From Polytrichum commune (taxonomy: Eukaryota > Streptophyta > Polytrichopsida > Polytrichales > Polytrichaceae), in NCBI GenBank assembly GCA_950295325.1, contig OX485806.1:19468001-19532000 (forward strand): a stretch of DNA of 64,000 nucleotides, written 5' to 3'. The notes under the pieces were generated by a model. It searched no databases. It saw nothing but the letters and a program-made list of their open reading frames with translations, and was not told the DNA's origin. The translations under genes and the position numbers were made by a program. Shown in pieces: positions 37,018 to 48,282 of this stretch (positions are counted from its first letter, which is position 1; each line of letters opens with the position of its first letter).

Positions 37018-39480
37018 TTATGCTGTTCTCGAGCTCTCGTATTCGGCAACAACTTCCTCCTCAACATTGTCTGCTGGTTCCCAAGTATTGTCAGGAGAAT
37101 CTGCCCACTGAACCAGGTACTCAACCTTCCCTTCTACCTCCCTTTTGTCTAAGACCCTCTCAGCAATTCCATACTCCAGACCTTCTTCAAAATCCTTAAC
37201 TAAATCTTCTCCAATATTGGATGCGGGCTCCCAGCTCTCTTCAGAATCATCACTCCACTTCACCAGGTATTCTGTCATGCCCTTCTCATTCTTGCGTTTC
37301 TCGAGTATTTGTTCTACCTCCACATCTTCGTACACAGCCTCGTCCAGTAGCTTGACGACCTATATGTAAATAAACACAGCAGATAGACTTGAGAGTTGAT
37401 TCTAATCATGAGAATTTAAAATATCAGTCTGCCAATCCATCAGGCAAACAGATACTGCCCACTATAGGCCCACGTACCTTATATTGCAAGGTATGTGGCT
37501 CTATAATGGACACTACCAACACCACATGTCTCATCCAATTAGCAACTATGAACTACAAAGACTCTCATTGCAAGTTTCAGAATCGAAGTTTAGAAGCACA
37601 ACTTATAAGAGGTGAAGTGAAGATTCTCTCTCTCTTCAAGTAATCATACAGACCCTTCTGATTGTGTTCACTATTCAACCTAAAATGGTGTTGTCCATAT
37701 TTTGAGCACGTTGTCCAATCTCAATGTAACATCTATGGTATATAGTAGGGAGGCACCTGATCCAAGGCAAGCCTCCTTGCAAATTGGATTGGATTCGATC
37801 GAGGAGTTCTCTCCAGAAGCTCCTGTGCGAGGGACAGAGGTGAACGCCCCTTGTCATCCTCTAATTCCGGGTCTGCTCCAAATTCCAATAAAACTTTCAC
37901 TACACTTGTGTGCACATAGCCAGCAGCAATATGCAATGCTGAGTAGCCGTCCTTATCTTGCCAGTGAACATCTGCACCTGCTTCTACCAAGAACCGCACA
38001 CATTTCTCAGATCCCAAGCCTGCAGCAAAAAAGATAGCAGTTCTCTTGTTTTCATCAATAATGTTCACATCGCGGCCTTCGTCCTCCAGGATTTCCTTCA
38101 GTTTCTCCTCATCAGCTTTCCGCGCCGCTTGCCACCAAGGTGTCTCGTATTCGGAAACGACATCCCTGAAAGACACATCACATAGACACAGCCGATGGAC
38201 AAAGTTTAATTCAGAGCAGTTACAACCATTGTTGGACTGGTGTATATAGGTGAATGCATGGTCTCAATGTACAGTATTCATAATGTTATCAAAGAACCTA
38301 CCCAACCAGTATCAAAATTATAATCCCAGTCAACCGTCAATACTAAATGGATGTCACAAGACGAGAGAATCTTTGTATACCTAAGTCGTTAAATGCGTCA
38401 ATCCCATCCTACCATCCTAATACCATATTCATACCCATGCATATATCTCTATACCAGTCCTACATTGGTTCTATACATAACCTAAACTTTCTACAAACCC
38501 TATCCTCTCGTGCCAAGCTCCCCAGGGTCCGCAAGATGCAATTGACTATCCAAGATTTCACTCCTTGTCACAAACTCCTTCTAAATCTGAATTCCTTCAA
38601 ATTCGAACTCCTGCCTCATCCCCCGAGAGACTTGTCTACTGCAGTCATGTGGGAAAGACGTGATCTCCTACACGAATTGCGATAACAAGCATAATGCAAA
38701 CAGGGCTAACTGAAATTTTCACAAATGGACCAAATCAACTGATACCATTGTAAATAGAGATGAGGAGGAACCAAGGGCTTGATGAAATCCCTTGGAGATC
38801 AAATTTTCGTGTACTGTATAGCCGCAGCAACGTTCCTTAATCGCAGTGCCAGATATTCCAAACTCTCCCTACTTCCTACCGTGGTTTCCATTCTCTGCCA
38901 GCAATTGACTCGGTTTTCAACGCGAAGGACATGATCCAAACCTGGCAATATTGGAAGGCGGCTCCCAGCTATCCGGATGATCGTCCTTCCACTCAATTAA
39001 ATACTGCACTTCCCCGTCCACAACCCTCGCAGACAAGATCTTGCTCACTTCGCCAAAATCCTCCTCCCCTCCCGCCGCATTGAACACCGCGTCATCCCCG
39101 TCCAAATACTCCTCCTCTTCCTCATCTTCTCTACCTGCGCCTTCCGCCTCCTCCTCCTCCTCCTCTTCCCCTGATTTCCGTTCATACTCTAACGCTAACT
39201 CGCGGTCCTTCTCCTCCTGACTCCGCTCCTGCACCGAGACCTTCTCCCGCTGCGCACAACACAGCACTCGACCACCAGCCCTCAAGGCCGCCGCATTACT
39301 GGACACATAAGAAGCAGATGAGAAGCGTCTGGAAGACGGCCGGAGAGAGAAGGACAAGGGGCGACAGACGAAGGAACAGCGCAGCGGGCGAGTGGAAACG
39401 GGAGAAGCAGAAGAGTACGAAGTGGAAACAGAGGAATGTGAGGATAGGATCCCTTGGTGCTGATGAGCAAGGGAAGCCAT
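37018..39480 (-). CDS. cpSRP43: chloroplast signal recognition particle 43 kDa subunit
   Basis: Three exons: 39480-38942, 38165-37757, 37359-37018; 1290 nt, 429 aa, all phases close. Domain order is diagnostic: a Ser-rich transit peptide (about 1-75); an acidic linker; chromodomain 1 (about 143-179, [11 protein letters not shown]...SWEPPSNIA); the conserved [11 protein letters not shown] entry; ankyrin repeats (about 190-300, including [19 protein letters not shown] and [10 protein letters not shown]); chromodomain 2 (about 326-365, [10 protein letters not shown]...SWEPASNI); chromodomain 3 (about 380-416, [10 protein letters not shown]...TWEPADNV). In the stroma it chaperones light-harvesting proteins and, with cpSRP54, FtsY and ALB3, delivers them to thylakoids. 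Chromodomain 2 binds the cpSRP54 tail. It is longer than the Arabidopsis protein mainly through the acidic linker (about 100-130). Intron 2 contains repeat M. Confidence 0.96.
37560..37725 (-). repeat. dispersed repeat M in cpSRP43 intron 2
   Basis: Inverse copy of the ZOP1 intron 1 repeat. On the minus strand it reads GATTGGACAACGTGCTCAAAA and CTTCGATTCTGAAACTTGCA. Confidence 0.6.
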
Positions 39481-39519
39481 CCTGCTGCTGTTCCTCCTCC
39501 TCCTCCCCGGCCTCCCCCC

Positions 39520-39562
39520 TTCCCTTCCCTTCCTTTCCCTTCCTTTCCCTTCCCTTTGTTGT
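39520..39562. repeat. CCTTCCCTT low-complexity tract
   Basis: Pyrimidine-rich tract (TTCCCTTCCTTTCCC) in the 5' UTR region of the cpSRP43 gene, GA-rich on the transcript strand. Confidence 0.6.
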
Positions 39563-39651
39563 TAGGAGCTTCACAAAACGCTGCGAAACGCGCAGGCACC
39601 GGAACACACAAAACAAGACAATCCGCGGAGAGAGTTTGGATAGAGGGGTCC

Positions 39652-39718
39652 ACACGTGTCGCTCCCACACTGGCCTTGCTCAACCCCTGCATAATCCAAG
39701 TGGGCCATTCCTTTATAA
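39652..39718 (-). promoter_or_regulatory. cpSRP43 promoter: TATA box and G-box
   Basis: TATAAAG on the minus strand at 39711-39717, and a perfect G-box palindrome ACACGTGT at 39652-39659, about 175 bp upstream of the ATG. G-boxes bind bZIP/bHLH light regulators, which would suit a photosynthesis gene. The TATA spacing puts the G-box near or just downstream of the start of transcription. Motif-level evidence only. Confidence 0.4.
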
Positions 39719-40084
39719 CCTAAGGTAAGCGGGTCTTAAATGGACATCTTTTTCTCAATTTGCACCCACTTCTTTTAGATATGAAACAAGCAATTAATCA
39801 ATGTGAGATGCATAACTTCACACAACTCCTTGGTTGCATTCCATGGGACCAAGTATCACATGAGCGTAATTTTCTTTTGATTCAAGGAGATTCCCCATTT
39901 ATGGAGGGACACTAGGGTTGTATATTATGAACTTTTCAACAAGCAGTTGTAAACTATTATAGTTTTTTTAATCATAGCCAGTTCCTTTAGAAAGAGGCCA
40001 TCATGTAGTTGTTTGATAATGTTATGTGCTTAGCAAGCCCAAATAGTTGTGTGTGTAGCCACCTTCTTGACGATTTTCAGAGTT

Positions 40085-40295
40085 TGTATGAATATCCTAT
40101 TCATTGTCAAAGTGAAGATTCTGTGAATTATTAAATGATCATTGTATAGGTCCCCTCGAATATGTGACTATTGTGTCTAGAATGGTTGACAATTTTTGAG
40201 TACACAGTCCAATCTATTTCCAAGACATGTCTTTTTCGTTTCCAGTCTTAGGTTCACACCCTACCATTTACCACTCATATATAGGTGCTCGTTTA
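40085..40295. repeat. dispersed repeat G, copy 2
   Basis: Aligns with 59025-59245 (GTATGAATATC, AAAGTGAAGATTCT, GAATGGTT, CACTCATATATAGGTG) and less well with 10863-11015. Confidence 0.55.
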
Positions 40296-41341
40296 ATATC
40301 AAAGACCAAAACAAGCACATCTACGTTAGTCGCTTGTTTGTTTGTTTGTTTGGATAACTTATTAGAGTTGTGCTTTAAAGAAATGGAGCCACCATCCAGT
40401 ATTTAGTGATGCATCTTGTGTAAATAGTATATTTTTTTCACTTCAATGGCCAAGTTCATTGGAGGGTTTTTTTTTTTTTTTTTCCACCACTTGGATGTGT
40501 TAGCCAAAAAACAATTTCAGATATAGATCATGTTAGGTATATCAACCTTATAGTTCCCAAGAGGTCTTTAAGCCCAATTTATTTGCATTAACCTAAAACG
40601 ATACAACTCTAGCGAGGCCATAAATAGGAGGAAAAAAAACTCTTTGAACACATGTTCAAGAGGTAAGCTAGTATATAACAATAGAATTGTTTGTGGAATT
40701 TAGGATATTTTCTTGCATGTTTACACTATGTGTGATTCTTTCAAGGGTTGCTTTACTACTTTGGCTATATCTTAAAAATATATCCATTGTTTGTTGAATG
40801 TTTAATCGACACAACAACACACTCCATACTAGATGTTTTCCACTCTACAAACAATTGTGGCTATTGAATCAAGAATCATCTCATCTTATATTGAGATTGT
40901 TTTGTCATGTTGACGGCTCACAAACATGGCACTTACATATTGTGTTTAGGGGAGGATCTAAGAATGGACATCACAAAGACTTGAGTTATTAAAAACAATG
41001 GATTTTGAATTCAAGACGAAATATTTCAAACCCAATAGTCAACATAGTGGGGGATGGGGCAGGGGGATGAACATTTATAAAGAATGAAAGTCTTCACGCG
41101 GATGATATATAAGATATTCATATGAAGTGCATAAATTATAAAGAAAATTGTTGACGCTTAAAAGTATTTAATCACCTCATACTAATCATGTGTTTAGTGT
41201 CCTAGGCAAAATGGACCAACCATTAAATAAATGGTCCATTTTAGGCATGCTTACCTTGATATGACTTGAACATATATAAGATACATAACATGGTGGAAGT
41301 TTGAAAACATTCATGACCTCCAAGTCCTTATCACTTTACCC

Positions 41342-41385
41342 TATATATATATATATATATTTATTATTATTATTATTATTATTTA
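41342..41385. repeat. TA and ATT microsatellites
   Basis: About ten TA units followed by seven ATT units. Confidence 0.75.
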
Positions 41386-43014
41386 TACAAATAAAAGTAA
41401 AATAGTCATTGAGGGATTCATATCTTTTATAAAAATGTTGAGTATTTGTACACTTGAAGAAAGATTCCAAGTCTTATAAAGAAATTACTAACACATGATA
41501 TGGGAAGAAGACATTAAGAACAAAAATTGAATTGTCTACACAATTTTTTTTAAATGTACGTGGCCACGTTGTGGGCGCTCTTAACTCCACATCTGATTGT
41601 TGGATCTTATGTGTATATCAAGTTCATATTTGGTGAGGGATTGCAAATCAAGAAGAGTGTCGTTTTAGTTTCTAAATCGGAGTTGCCAAGATGCAAAAGT
41701 CATAAACAAGAAAAAAAAAACAACAAAAACAAAAACAAAATTATGTGATCACATAGGCCCTCCAACTAGTATTTTGGATAATTTGGACTTTATGGCTAGC
41801 TCCAAACTAAATTGCTACCGCACATCCCTTTCAATATTGCCACTATAGTATCAAATGTCTATGCACAACATATCCATGGTCTTTTAATATACAATCACTT
41901 AAACAATGGTTGCATGGTGAGTACACATAACATTGACTTGAAGCATGACTGTCCACGTTTTTAGAAATTACTTGCTTATTTCTATACTCATCAAAAGTCA
42001 TGAATTGCTTAAATACCTATACTCCCAAGTGCATTAACTATTGAACCTAGAAAGGATAATAAGTTATGAACAAACATATTAAGCTTATCATAACATGCAT
42101 CTTTTTGGTGCATATTTTTAAACAAACCCCTTGTTCTATACCACTCAAAATATAAAGAAGAGAAGATTTTGAAGGGTTTTAACAAATTCAAATTGAGCAT
42201 TTTTGAATAAAATGAAGATTATAAATCATTAAGACATTTATCTTTCACATGTCCATTTGTGACTTATCAAAATGTAAAAAGTTGCATGTTTTTTTATTTT
42301 TGTTAAGGGGGACCCCAAATATACTACTCCAATACGGGTTTTCGTCCAAGAAGAGTGACCACAATAAAGCTTACAAAGTTTTGGATCGTGTTGGCCTTGC
42401 ATTCGTTTTTGGCAACGAAACAAGGGTTGGTTTAGACCAGGGTGAAGAAGTGTATTGGTCAAGAATTTCAGGGGTATGAAGCAATATAATTGGCTACAAA
42501 TGGGTTCTTCACTGGCTGGGGCTAACATTATGGCCAAGATTTTCCAAGTGGAGAACTTCAAGCATGGACGTAACAATGACATGAATGTCAACATTTTTTG
42601 CTAGGGGAGTTCTCCAGAGGTCAAGTTTCTTGGGCAACCTCAAACCTTTAGACAAGAAACTCAGCCTCTGAAGAACTCCAACTTGAGACATTTGTTTTTT
42701 AATGTTTTTCCATCTTATCCGCCCACCAAATGTTGCCTCAAATAACCTTGTCTTGAGCTGAAATCCTTGACCGACCAATGCACTTCTTCACCATAGTCCT
42801 AAATGGCCCTACAGCTTAAAAAAGAAAAGAAAAAGAGCTCACATACCTTACTAGTGTGTAGGCCATAGGAGTATGTATACCGATGCTAACGCCGCGCCCT
42901 TTAGCCCTCCACAGCCACGGTGGCACTTGCCCTGTCCACGTCGGTATCCTCTCCTTGCCACGCTGGCCCCATCAAGCCCTTTAGGAGAGAGGGCTGGTAG
43001 GGACAAGTTCTCGT

Positions 43015-43022
43015 AAACCCTA
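43015..43022 (+). promoter_or_regulatory. telo-box upstream of PPAN
   Basis: AAACCCTA, 90 bp upstream of the ATG. Telo-boxes co-regulate plant ribosomal-protein and ribosome-biogenesis genes, which matches the product. Confidence 0.5.
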
Positions 43023-43111
43023 ACCGGCCTGAGTCTTCTTGCACCGCTCTCCGAAGTGAGAGACAGAGAGATATTTGAAGATCGACAGATTGAGAGCGAG
43101 AGAGCGCAGAC

Positions 43112-46100
43112 ATGGGTGGACGTAGGGTAAGCTACCGTTGTTTCTCGAAACTTGTTGAAAAATTCTCTCAATCATTGTGGCGGGTTGGTGCACGGAGAAG
43201 AGGGGTTACGGCTTCCGTCTTCTGTTGTAATCAATCTTTTTGACTGAATGAGTGAGTTCGTGATTGCAGAGAAAGAGGAGAACTCAGGATCCCTTACAAG
43301 AGAATGCGGCGCCTCTACCAACGGACAAAGTTCCTAAGAGCTTTGTCTTCTCACGGGGGAAGCTACCAACGCTTGTACGACATCTGGAGCATGACCTCCG
43401 GAAGGTCATGATGCCACACACGGCTATGAACCTTCGGGTATGTGATGAAATGAATTATGGAACCCTAATCTTGAATCTGCAGTTGAGTCGATCGTGGTCC
43501 CTCTGAATGTCGGGTTTTAAGAACGCTGCTGAATTGAGGCAATACCATCTTCTTGTAGCCTAGGGCACAGTTTGGGATGCTCAGGAAAAAATATTGCTTT
43601 GGGGTTGGTGAAACGCGTGTCTGGTTTGTTTAACAGGAGTCGAAGAGGAACTCTATGAAAGATTTTGTCCATGTTGCCGCACCGCTTGGAGTGACACATT
43701 TTATGATCCTGTCAAGCACGAAGACGGCTCCTTATTTGCGGCTGGCACGGAGTCCGCATGGGCCAACACTTACTTTTAAAATTCATGCCTACTCCCTGGC
43801 TGCTGATATTGCGAGGGCCCAAAGTCGACCTCGAGCGCCCCCGTCAATCTTCAAAACTCCACCACTGGTAAGTGGCTCGTTTTTCATTCTGGAATCGTGC
43901 TATTTATAGAGGATTGGTTTGTTTGCTTGTAACATGCATCGGAGTACCTGGTGAGGTTCTGGGGTTCATTTATTTATGGATATATTCCTGGGTTTCGGAA
44001 TGTGGAAAGAAGCATTTCTGTGAGATGGTGTATGTGATCCAACAACAGCTGTAGTGTTTTTGCAGCAGTGGGATCCATTTATAAGAAAAACCCTAAACCC
44101 TCAGTATGAACTTGGAATTGTGACAGTAGGCTGTGCAGATGAACTTTGAAGAGTTCAAGGACCATATGGTAGCATTTGCAAAGCCACTGTATTGACTTGG
44201 GGAATGTGGACTGTGGTGTAGGTGGTAATGAATGGACTGACAAAAACCGAAGAGCATTTGAAGCTGGTGGCTGTCATGTTTCAAAACATATGTCCCGCTA
44301 TCAATGTGCATACGGTAAGACATCTATATTTGTAGACACTATATTTCGGTTTGGGTGGTGTGGGATGTTCCTAATCCCTGCTTCCATCTGAGCCAAGTTA
44401 TAAGTATTTGAGTAATTTAGTGGGACAAGCTTTAATTTAATTTTCTGGTCCATTGTGTTTGTTCTGTTGCAGGTGAAACTGGCTAATTGTCAAAGGGTGC
44501 TGCTTCTCAATTATGACAAGGAGACCAGATGCATTGATTTTCGTCATTACTCTGTTTCTGCACAACCAACAGGTGTTTCTCGAAATGTTCGTAAGCTTGT
44601 CCAACGAAAGAAGCTTCCTGATCTCAGCAAGTTCAGTGATGTCAGCGAGTTTGTCACCAAGTAAGTTTTTCAATATCTGCATATGCAATCTTCCGAGCCC
44701 TGTGCAGGACCTTTGAAATCACCCTTATCATAGAAATAGCAAGGAATTGCATCTGTGTTCTGGATTTTATTTTTCTTGTGAGCTCAGTTTTAAAGGATCT
44801 TCTTTGGCCCTGTTCCCCCTTCTTGTTTAACACAATGTGAAGAGGGATACTTTTGGTACTTTCTTTTCTGTATTTTGTTGTGTTTCCAGAAAGCGTTTTG
44901 CATAGTATTGTTAGGAATTTGTCTCATGTAGCTTTGTGAGTATGGAGACATAGAAATGCCAACAAAGTGAATTTGCTAAGAGCAAGAGATTAGTGTTTCT
45001 GGACATGTATGTCTTCCAGGATTAACTGACCAGGGCTGAATGACCTTAAAGTTGTACCTGCTTTTGTAATGTGCAGATCTGGGTATGGATCAGAAAGTGA
45101 AGCAGAAGATGAGGCGGCCAAAGTGGAGCTGGCTGAAGATTTTGGTAAAGGAAACCGTGCTTCCCAACAGAGTGCTGTGAAATTACATGAAATTGGGCCT
45201 CGCATGACTTTACAGCTGGTGAAGGTTGAAGAAGGTCTGTGTGGAGGAGCTGTTATGTTCCACGAGTTTGTAAAGAAGACACCCGAAGAGGTCATGGCCT
45301 TAGCAAACTCCAAAGAGCAGCGGGAAGCATTGCGGAAGCAACGCAAGGCAGAGCAGGAAGCCAATGTCAAGAGGAAGGAAGAAGAGAGGAAGTTGAAGAA
45401 GAAAAGGAAATTTGTGGAAGAGAAGCCAGAAGAGGCAGATTATGATGTTGTTGCTGATGATGAAGACGAGATGAGTGCCGATGAAGGTGCAACTGGTGCT
45501 GGTCATAAAGACGATGATGAAATGGAAGATGCTGATTGGTACAGGCAAGAAGTGGGAGAGGAGCCTGATGAAGGTTAGTGTTCTTTATTTTGTCACTTGT
45601 GACTACCTGCCCTTATCCTTTTGCTGACCACTATTTGGCATCTAAATATCGTGCAAGTTTTTCCAGCTTCTTTGGAATAGGCACTATTGCTTAGTACTAC
45701 ATTCATCAATTGAATTGATTATAAATTCTCTTTCTGTGAAGTAAGGGCGTAGCTGTGATTAGAGATGTATAGGGTGATCAAGTGCTCAGAATGTCTAAAT
45801 TTTACAACCTATGCTGTGTTGTTTGTGATGTTGACAAATTGTGCTTGTACTCGGCGTACTTGTGACATGATTTGTCCTGCTTGATGAGTTACTGGGTAGG
45901 TTTTTGTGTAGTGTTTTGGGATATCAAACAGTCTGCAAACATGACTGGCAAGTGATCCCTTTATAGAGGAGTCATTGAAATTGGTATGACTAATGGCAGA
46001 CTCTTGTTTCCATCTGGCAGGCTTCATGACTGGCACACACAGAAGGCCACCAAACAAGTTCCAGCAGCGATTTCAGAAGAGAGATAATAAAAGTCCGGGC

Positions 46101-46382
46101 GGCAAGGATAAACAATCCAGGTCAGAAGGAAGCACAGAGAAAAGAGCTGATAGAAGACCTGGTGGGAATTTTGGTAAATCATTTGGCAGGGGCTCAGAAG
46201 AAGGTGGTAGGAGGCATAGTGACAGGAAAGATAGTTCTAGTAGGTTTAGTAAGTCTTCTTCTGGTGGTCAGAGAGGTGAAGGCTCCAGAGGCAGAGGGAG
46301 AGATGATTTTAGCCGGAATAAACGAGGGGGACGCGCTGGGGATAACGGGGGTAGCTTCAAAAGGGCGAAGACGAGTAGATGA
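43112..46382 (+). CDS. PPAN: Peter Pan-like ribosome biogenesis factor (Brix domain, SSF1 family)
   Basis: Seven exons: 43112-43126, 43270-43437, 43637-43867, 44222-44314, 44473-44660, 45077-45573, 46021-46382; 1554 nt, 517 aa, all phases close. The Brix domain runs from about residue 26 to 290: VPKSFVFSRGKLPTLVRHL, then LRKVMMPHTAMNLR, then FVHVAAPLGVTHFMILS, then GPTLTFKIHAYSLAADIARA, then LNYDKETRCIDFRHYS. It ends with the signature EIGPRMTLQLVKVEEG (270-285). SSF1/PPAN proteins act in the nucleolus in 27S pre-rRNA processing and 60S assembly. Exon 4 uses acceptor TGTAG at 44217-44221, because upstream reading hits a stop. A Lys/Glu coiled region (about 310-350) and an acidic stretch follow. 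The last exon adds a Gly/Arg/Ser-rich tail with RGG-like motifs, making the protein longer than the Arabidopsis one (about 345 aa). Confidence 0.95.
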
Positions 46383-46989
46383 TACTAATACCACTTCTGT
46401 TACTGTCACATGTGAGCATTTAGGGTTAGGTGTTACTGATTTAATCCATGAAGGCATTTTCACACTGCACATGAACACAGCTTTTTGGAGTGCTTGCTAC
46501 CAGACTCAACGTCACTGAAGGTCTTGAGTTTTGGAAACTGTTATTTAGATTAGATACGTAATTGCGATAGTCGAGATGCTCAAATGGCCTTGGCTGGTTG
46601 CATACAGAAATATGAAGCGGATAGTGATGAGCAATTGAGCAATTGTTGAGGAAACAGTTTTGTGAATGACTATGGGTGCCTGTTTTACGTCCAAGTGCAT
46701 GAATCATATCTCAAAAGTAGAAGTCATTTCACGGCAACAAAAATTTAGGCCTCTCCTGTCGCTAATTGGGAAAGTGTTTGTGTATTAAAATATCGGTCAA
46801 AGACGTCGGTTTTTGGTCTGTAAGTGCAATGATCTAAATGCAATGATTTCAAACTCATTTCAATTTAGATGCTATGACCTTCAGCCATCAATGGCCCTTA
46901 TGAACGTTTCTCCCAAATGAGAAATTTTGGAAGCACTTTACCCCTTATGCTTCATTGGTGACACATTCATAATCCCACTGTATAAGGGG

Positions 46990-47304
46990 TAAGGTAGAGG
47001 GGCCCTTTCCCGCTCGAATTTCAGATTGGCATGTTCATTGGGGAGTTATTAAGGGAGAATCAATCTTGGAAGATGTGCAAAGTACATTGGAAATTGGACC
47101 AATTGGAATAATTAATTTTGGATTAATATTGAATTAGTTATGAATTTTGGAAGGAGAACTCATAGGGGTACCCAAAACCACTCACCCCAAAAATGTACAC
47201 CATTACATAGAAATTTGAGGTTGGAAGCTATAATGTACCTCTTGTTTGGATAGGTCTAGTGAGCGGTTTAAGGACCCGAGCAGGGAAAGGGCCCCTCTAC
47301 CTTA
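46990..47304. mobile_element. inverted-repeat element I (315 bp)
   Basis: Left arm TAAGGTAGAGGGGCCCTTTC and right arm GAAAGGGCCCCTCTACCTTA are perfect complements over about 20 bp, extended by GCTCG. There is no ORF. TAA/TTA are part of the arms, so the target duplication cannot be separated. Confidence 0.75.
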
Positions 47305-47321
47305 TATCCCAGTTAGTGCGT

Positions 47322-47464
47322 GTGACTATTTGGAGTTACGTTACCAAGCGAAGTTATTTATGTTTTATAACGCCCAAACAACCTATTGAACTATTGATAG
47401 TGAAAATTGAACTCGAGTAAGACATTGTTGCACTTTGTAACTCCAAATACTGTAGTAACACACA
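47322..47464. mobile_element. small inverted-repeat element J, copy 1
   Basis: 143 bp. Left arm GTGACTATTTGGAGTTACG; right arm GTAACTCCAAATACTGTAGT. The reverse complement matches 59353-59475, so it is a dispersed family. It lies 17 bp from element I. Confidence 0.65.
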
Positions 47465-48282
47465 CTGATGGGGACAATCAGTGTACTAACAATGATGTAC
47501 AACAGTCACTGTTTAATGAGCTAGTTAATAATAAAGTTCTTCAAAGAAATCATAAACCTTCACTAGAAATCATAAATCCCAAACCTTTACTAGAAATGTC
47601 TTCTCCCTCAAACAGAACAACTTTGCATTGTAGTCTTAATCAACCTGTCAATACTAGAGTATTGATATATTTCAAAACATATAATAGATTGAACAGTATA
47701 TGTAGCAATTTAGTTTTTTTTAAAATAAACATATAGAGGCCTCCCACACATCGTAAGTTTAGATTGACCTTAGATTCCCACCTTACATTGAATGTCATAA
47801 TAAATAAAAATATCATTCACTTGAAAAATAAGAACCTATATAGTGTCATAGGGGCTGTAAACAGTTTAGTGTAACACTTTGCAAAGAGTGTACATGACAC
47901 CAAAAATGAAAAAAAAAATGTATTGGCTATTTGAAAAACTTGCAAATAAGATATGTGTGCCGGTAATAGAAACTTTCACGGAATCACATGCTAGACAAGG
48001 AAATACAACCTAAAATTCTAGTGATGAGCAAATCCAGAAGGGGGCCAATTTGATTTAGTCAATGAATTTCCAACATTTTGCCTCTTGCTTATATAAACTG
48101 CAAATGAAGGTCAAGATTTTCAACTATCTTACTGTAGATAAATCTTAAGCAAATGCGTATGACAAAGTTGGTCCTCAAAAAGCTCACATCAACTTTGATG
48201 CGGAAGTTAGTACAAAATAAGGCATCAACAAGTGCCCTGTAAAAGAATGAGATCTGTATTCCGAACTGAATTGAAATGGGCA

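Larger units (their letters stand above)
39730..42880. other. AT-rich intergenic DNA with repeats
   Basis: No gene seen. It contains repeat G (40085-40295), a T18-like tract at about 40468, a GTTT repeat at 40339-40360 and TA/ATT microsatellites at 41342-41385. Confidence 0.45.
46383..48282. other. convergent spacer between PPAN and EXO70, with MITEs
   Basis: Holds two inverted-repeat elements (46990-47304 and 47322-47464) and otherwise no recognisable gene. Confidence 0.45.

Noticed and set aside
39282-39728. ORFs in the cpSRP43 5' region on both strands
   Set aside because: Driven by the CCTTCCCTT low-complexity tract and by other frames of cpSRP43 exon 1.
44085-44101. AAACCCTAAACCC in a PPAN intron as a telomere scar
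   Set aside because: Less than two full units; equally likely a chance or regulatory telo-box within intron 3.
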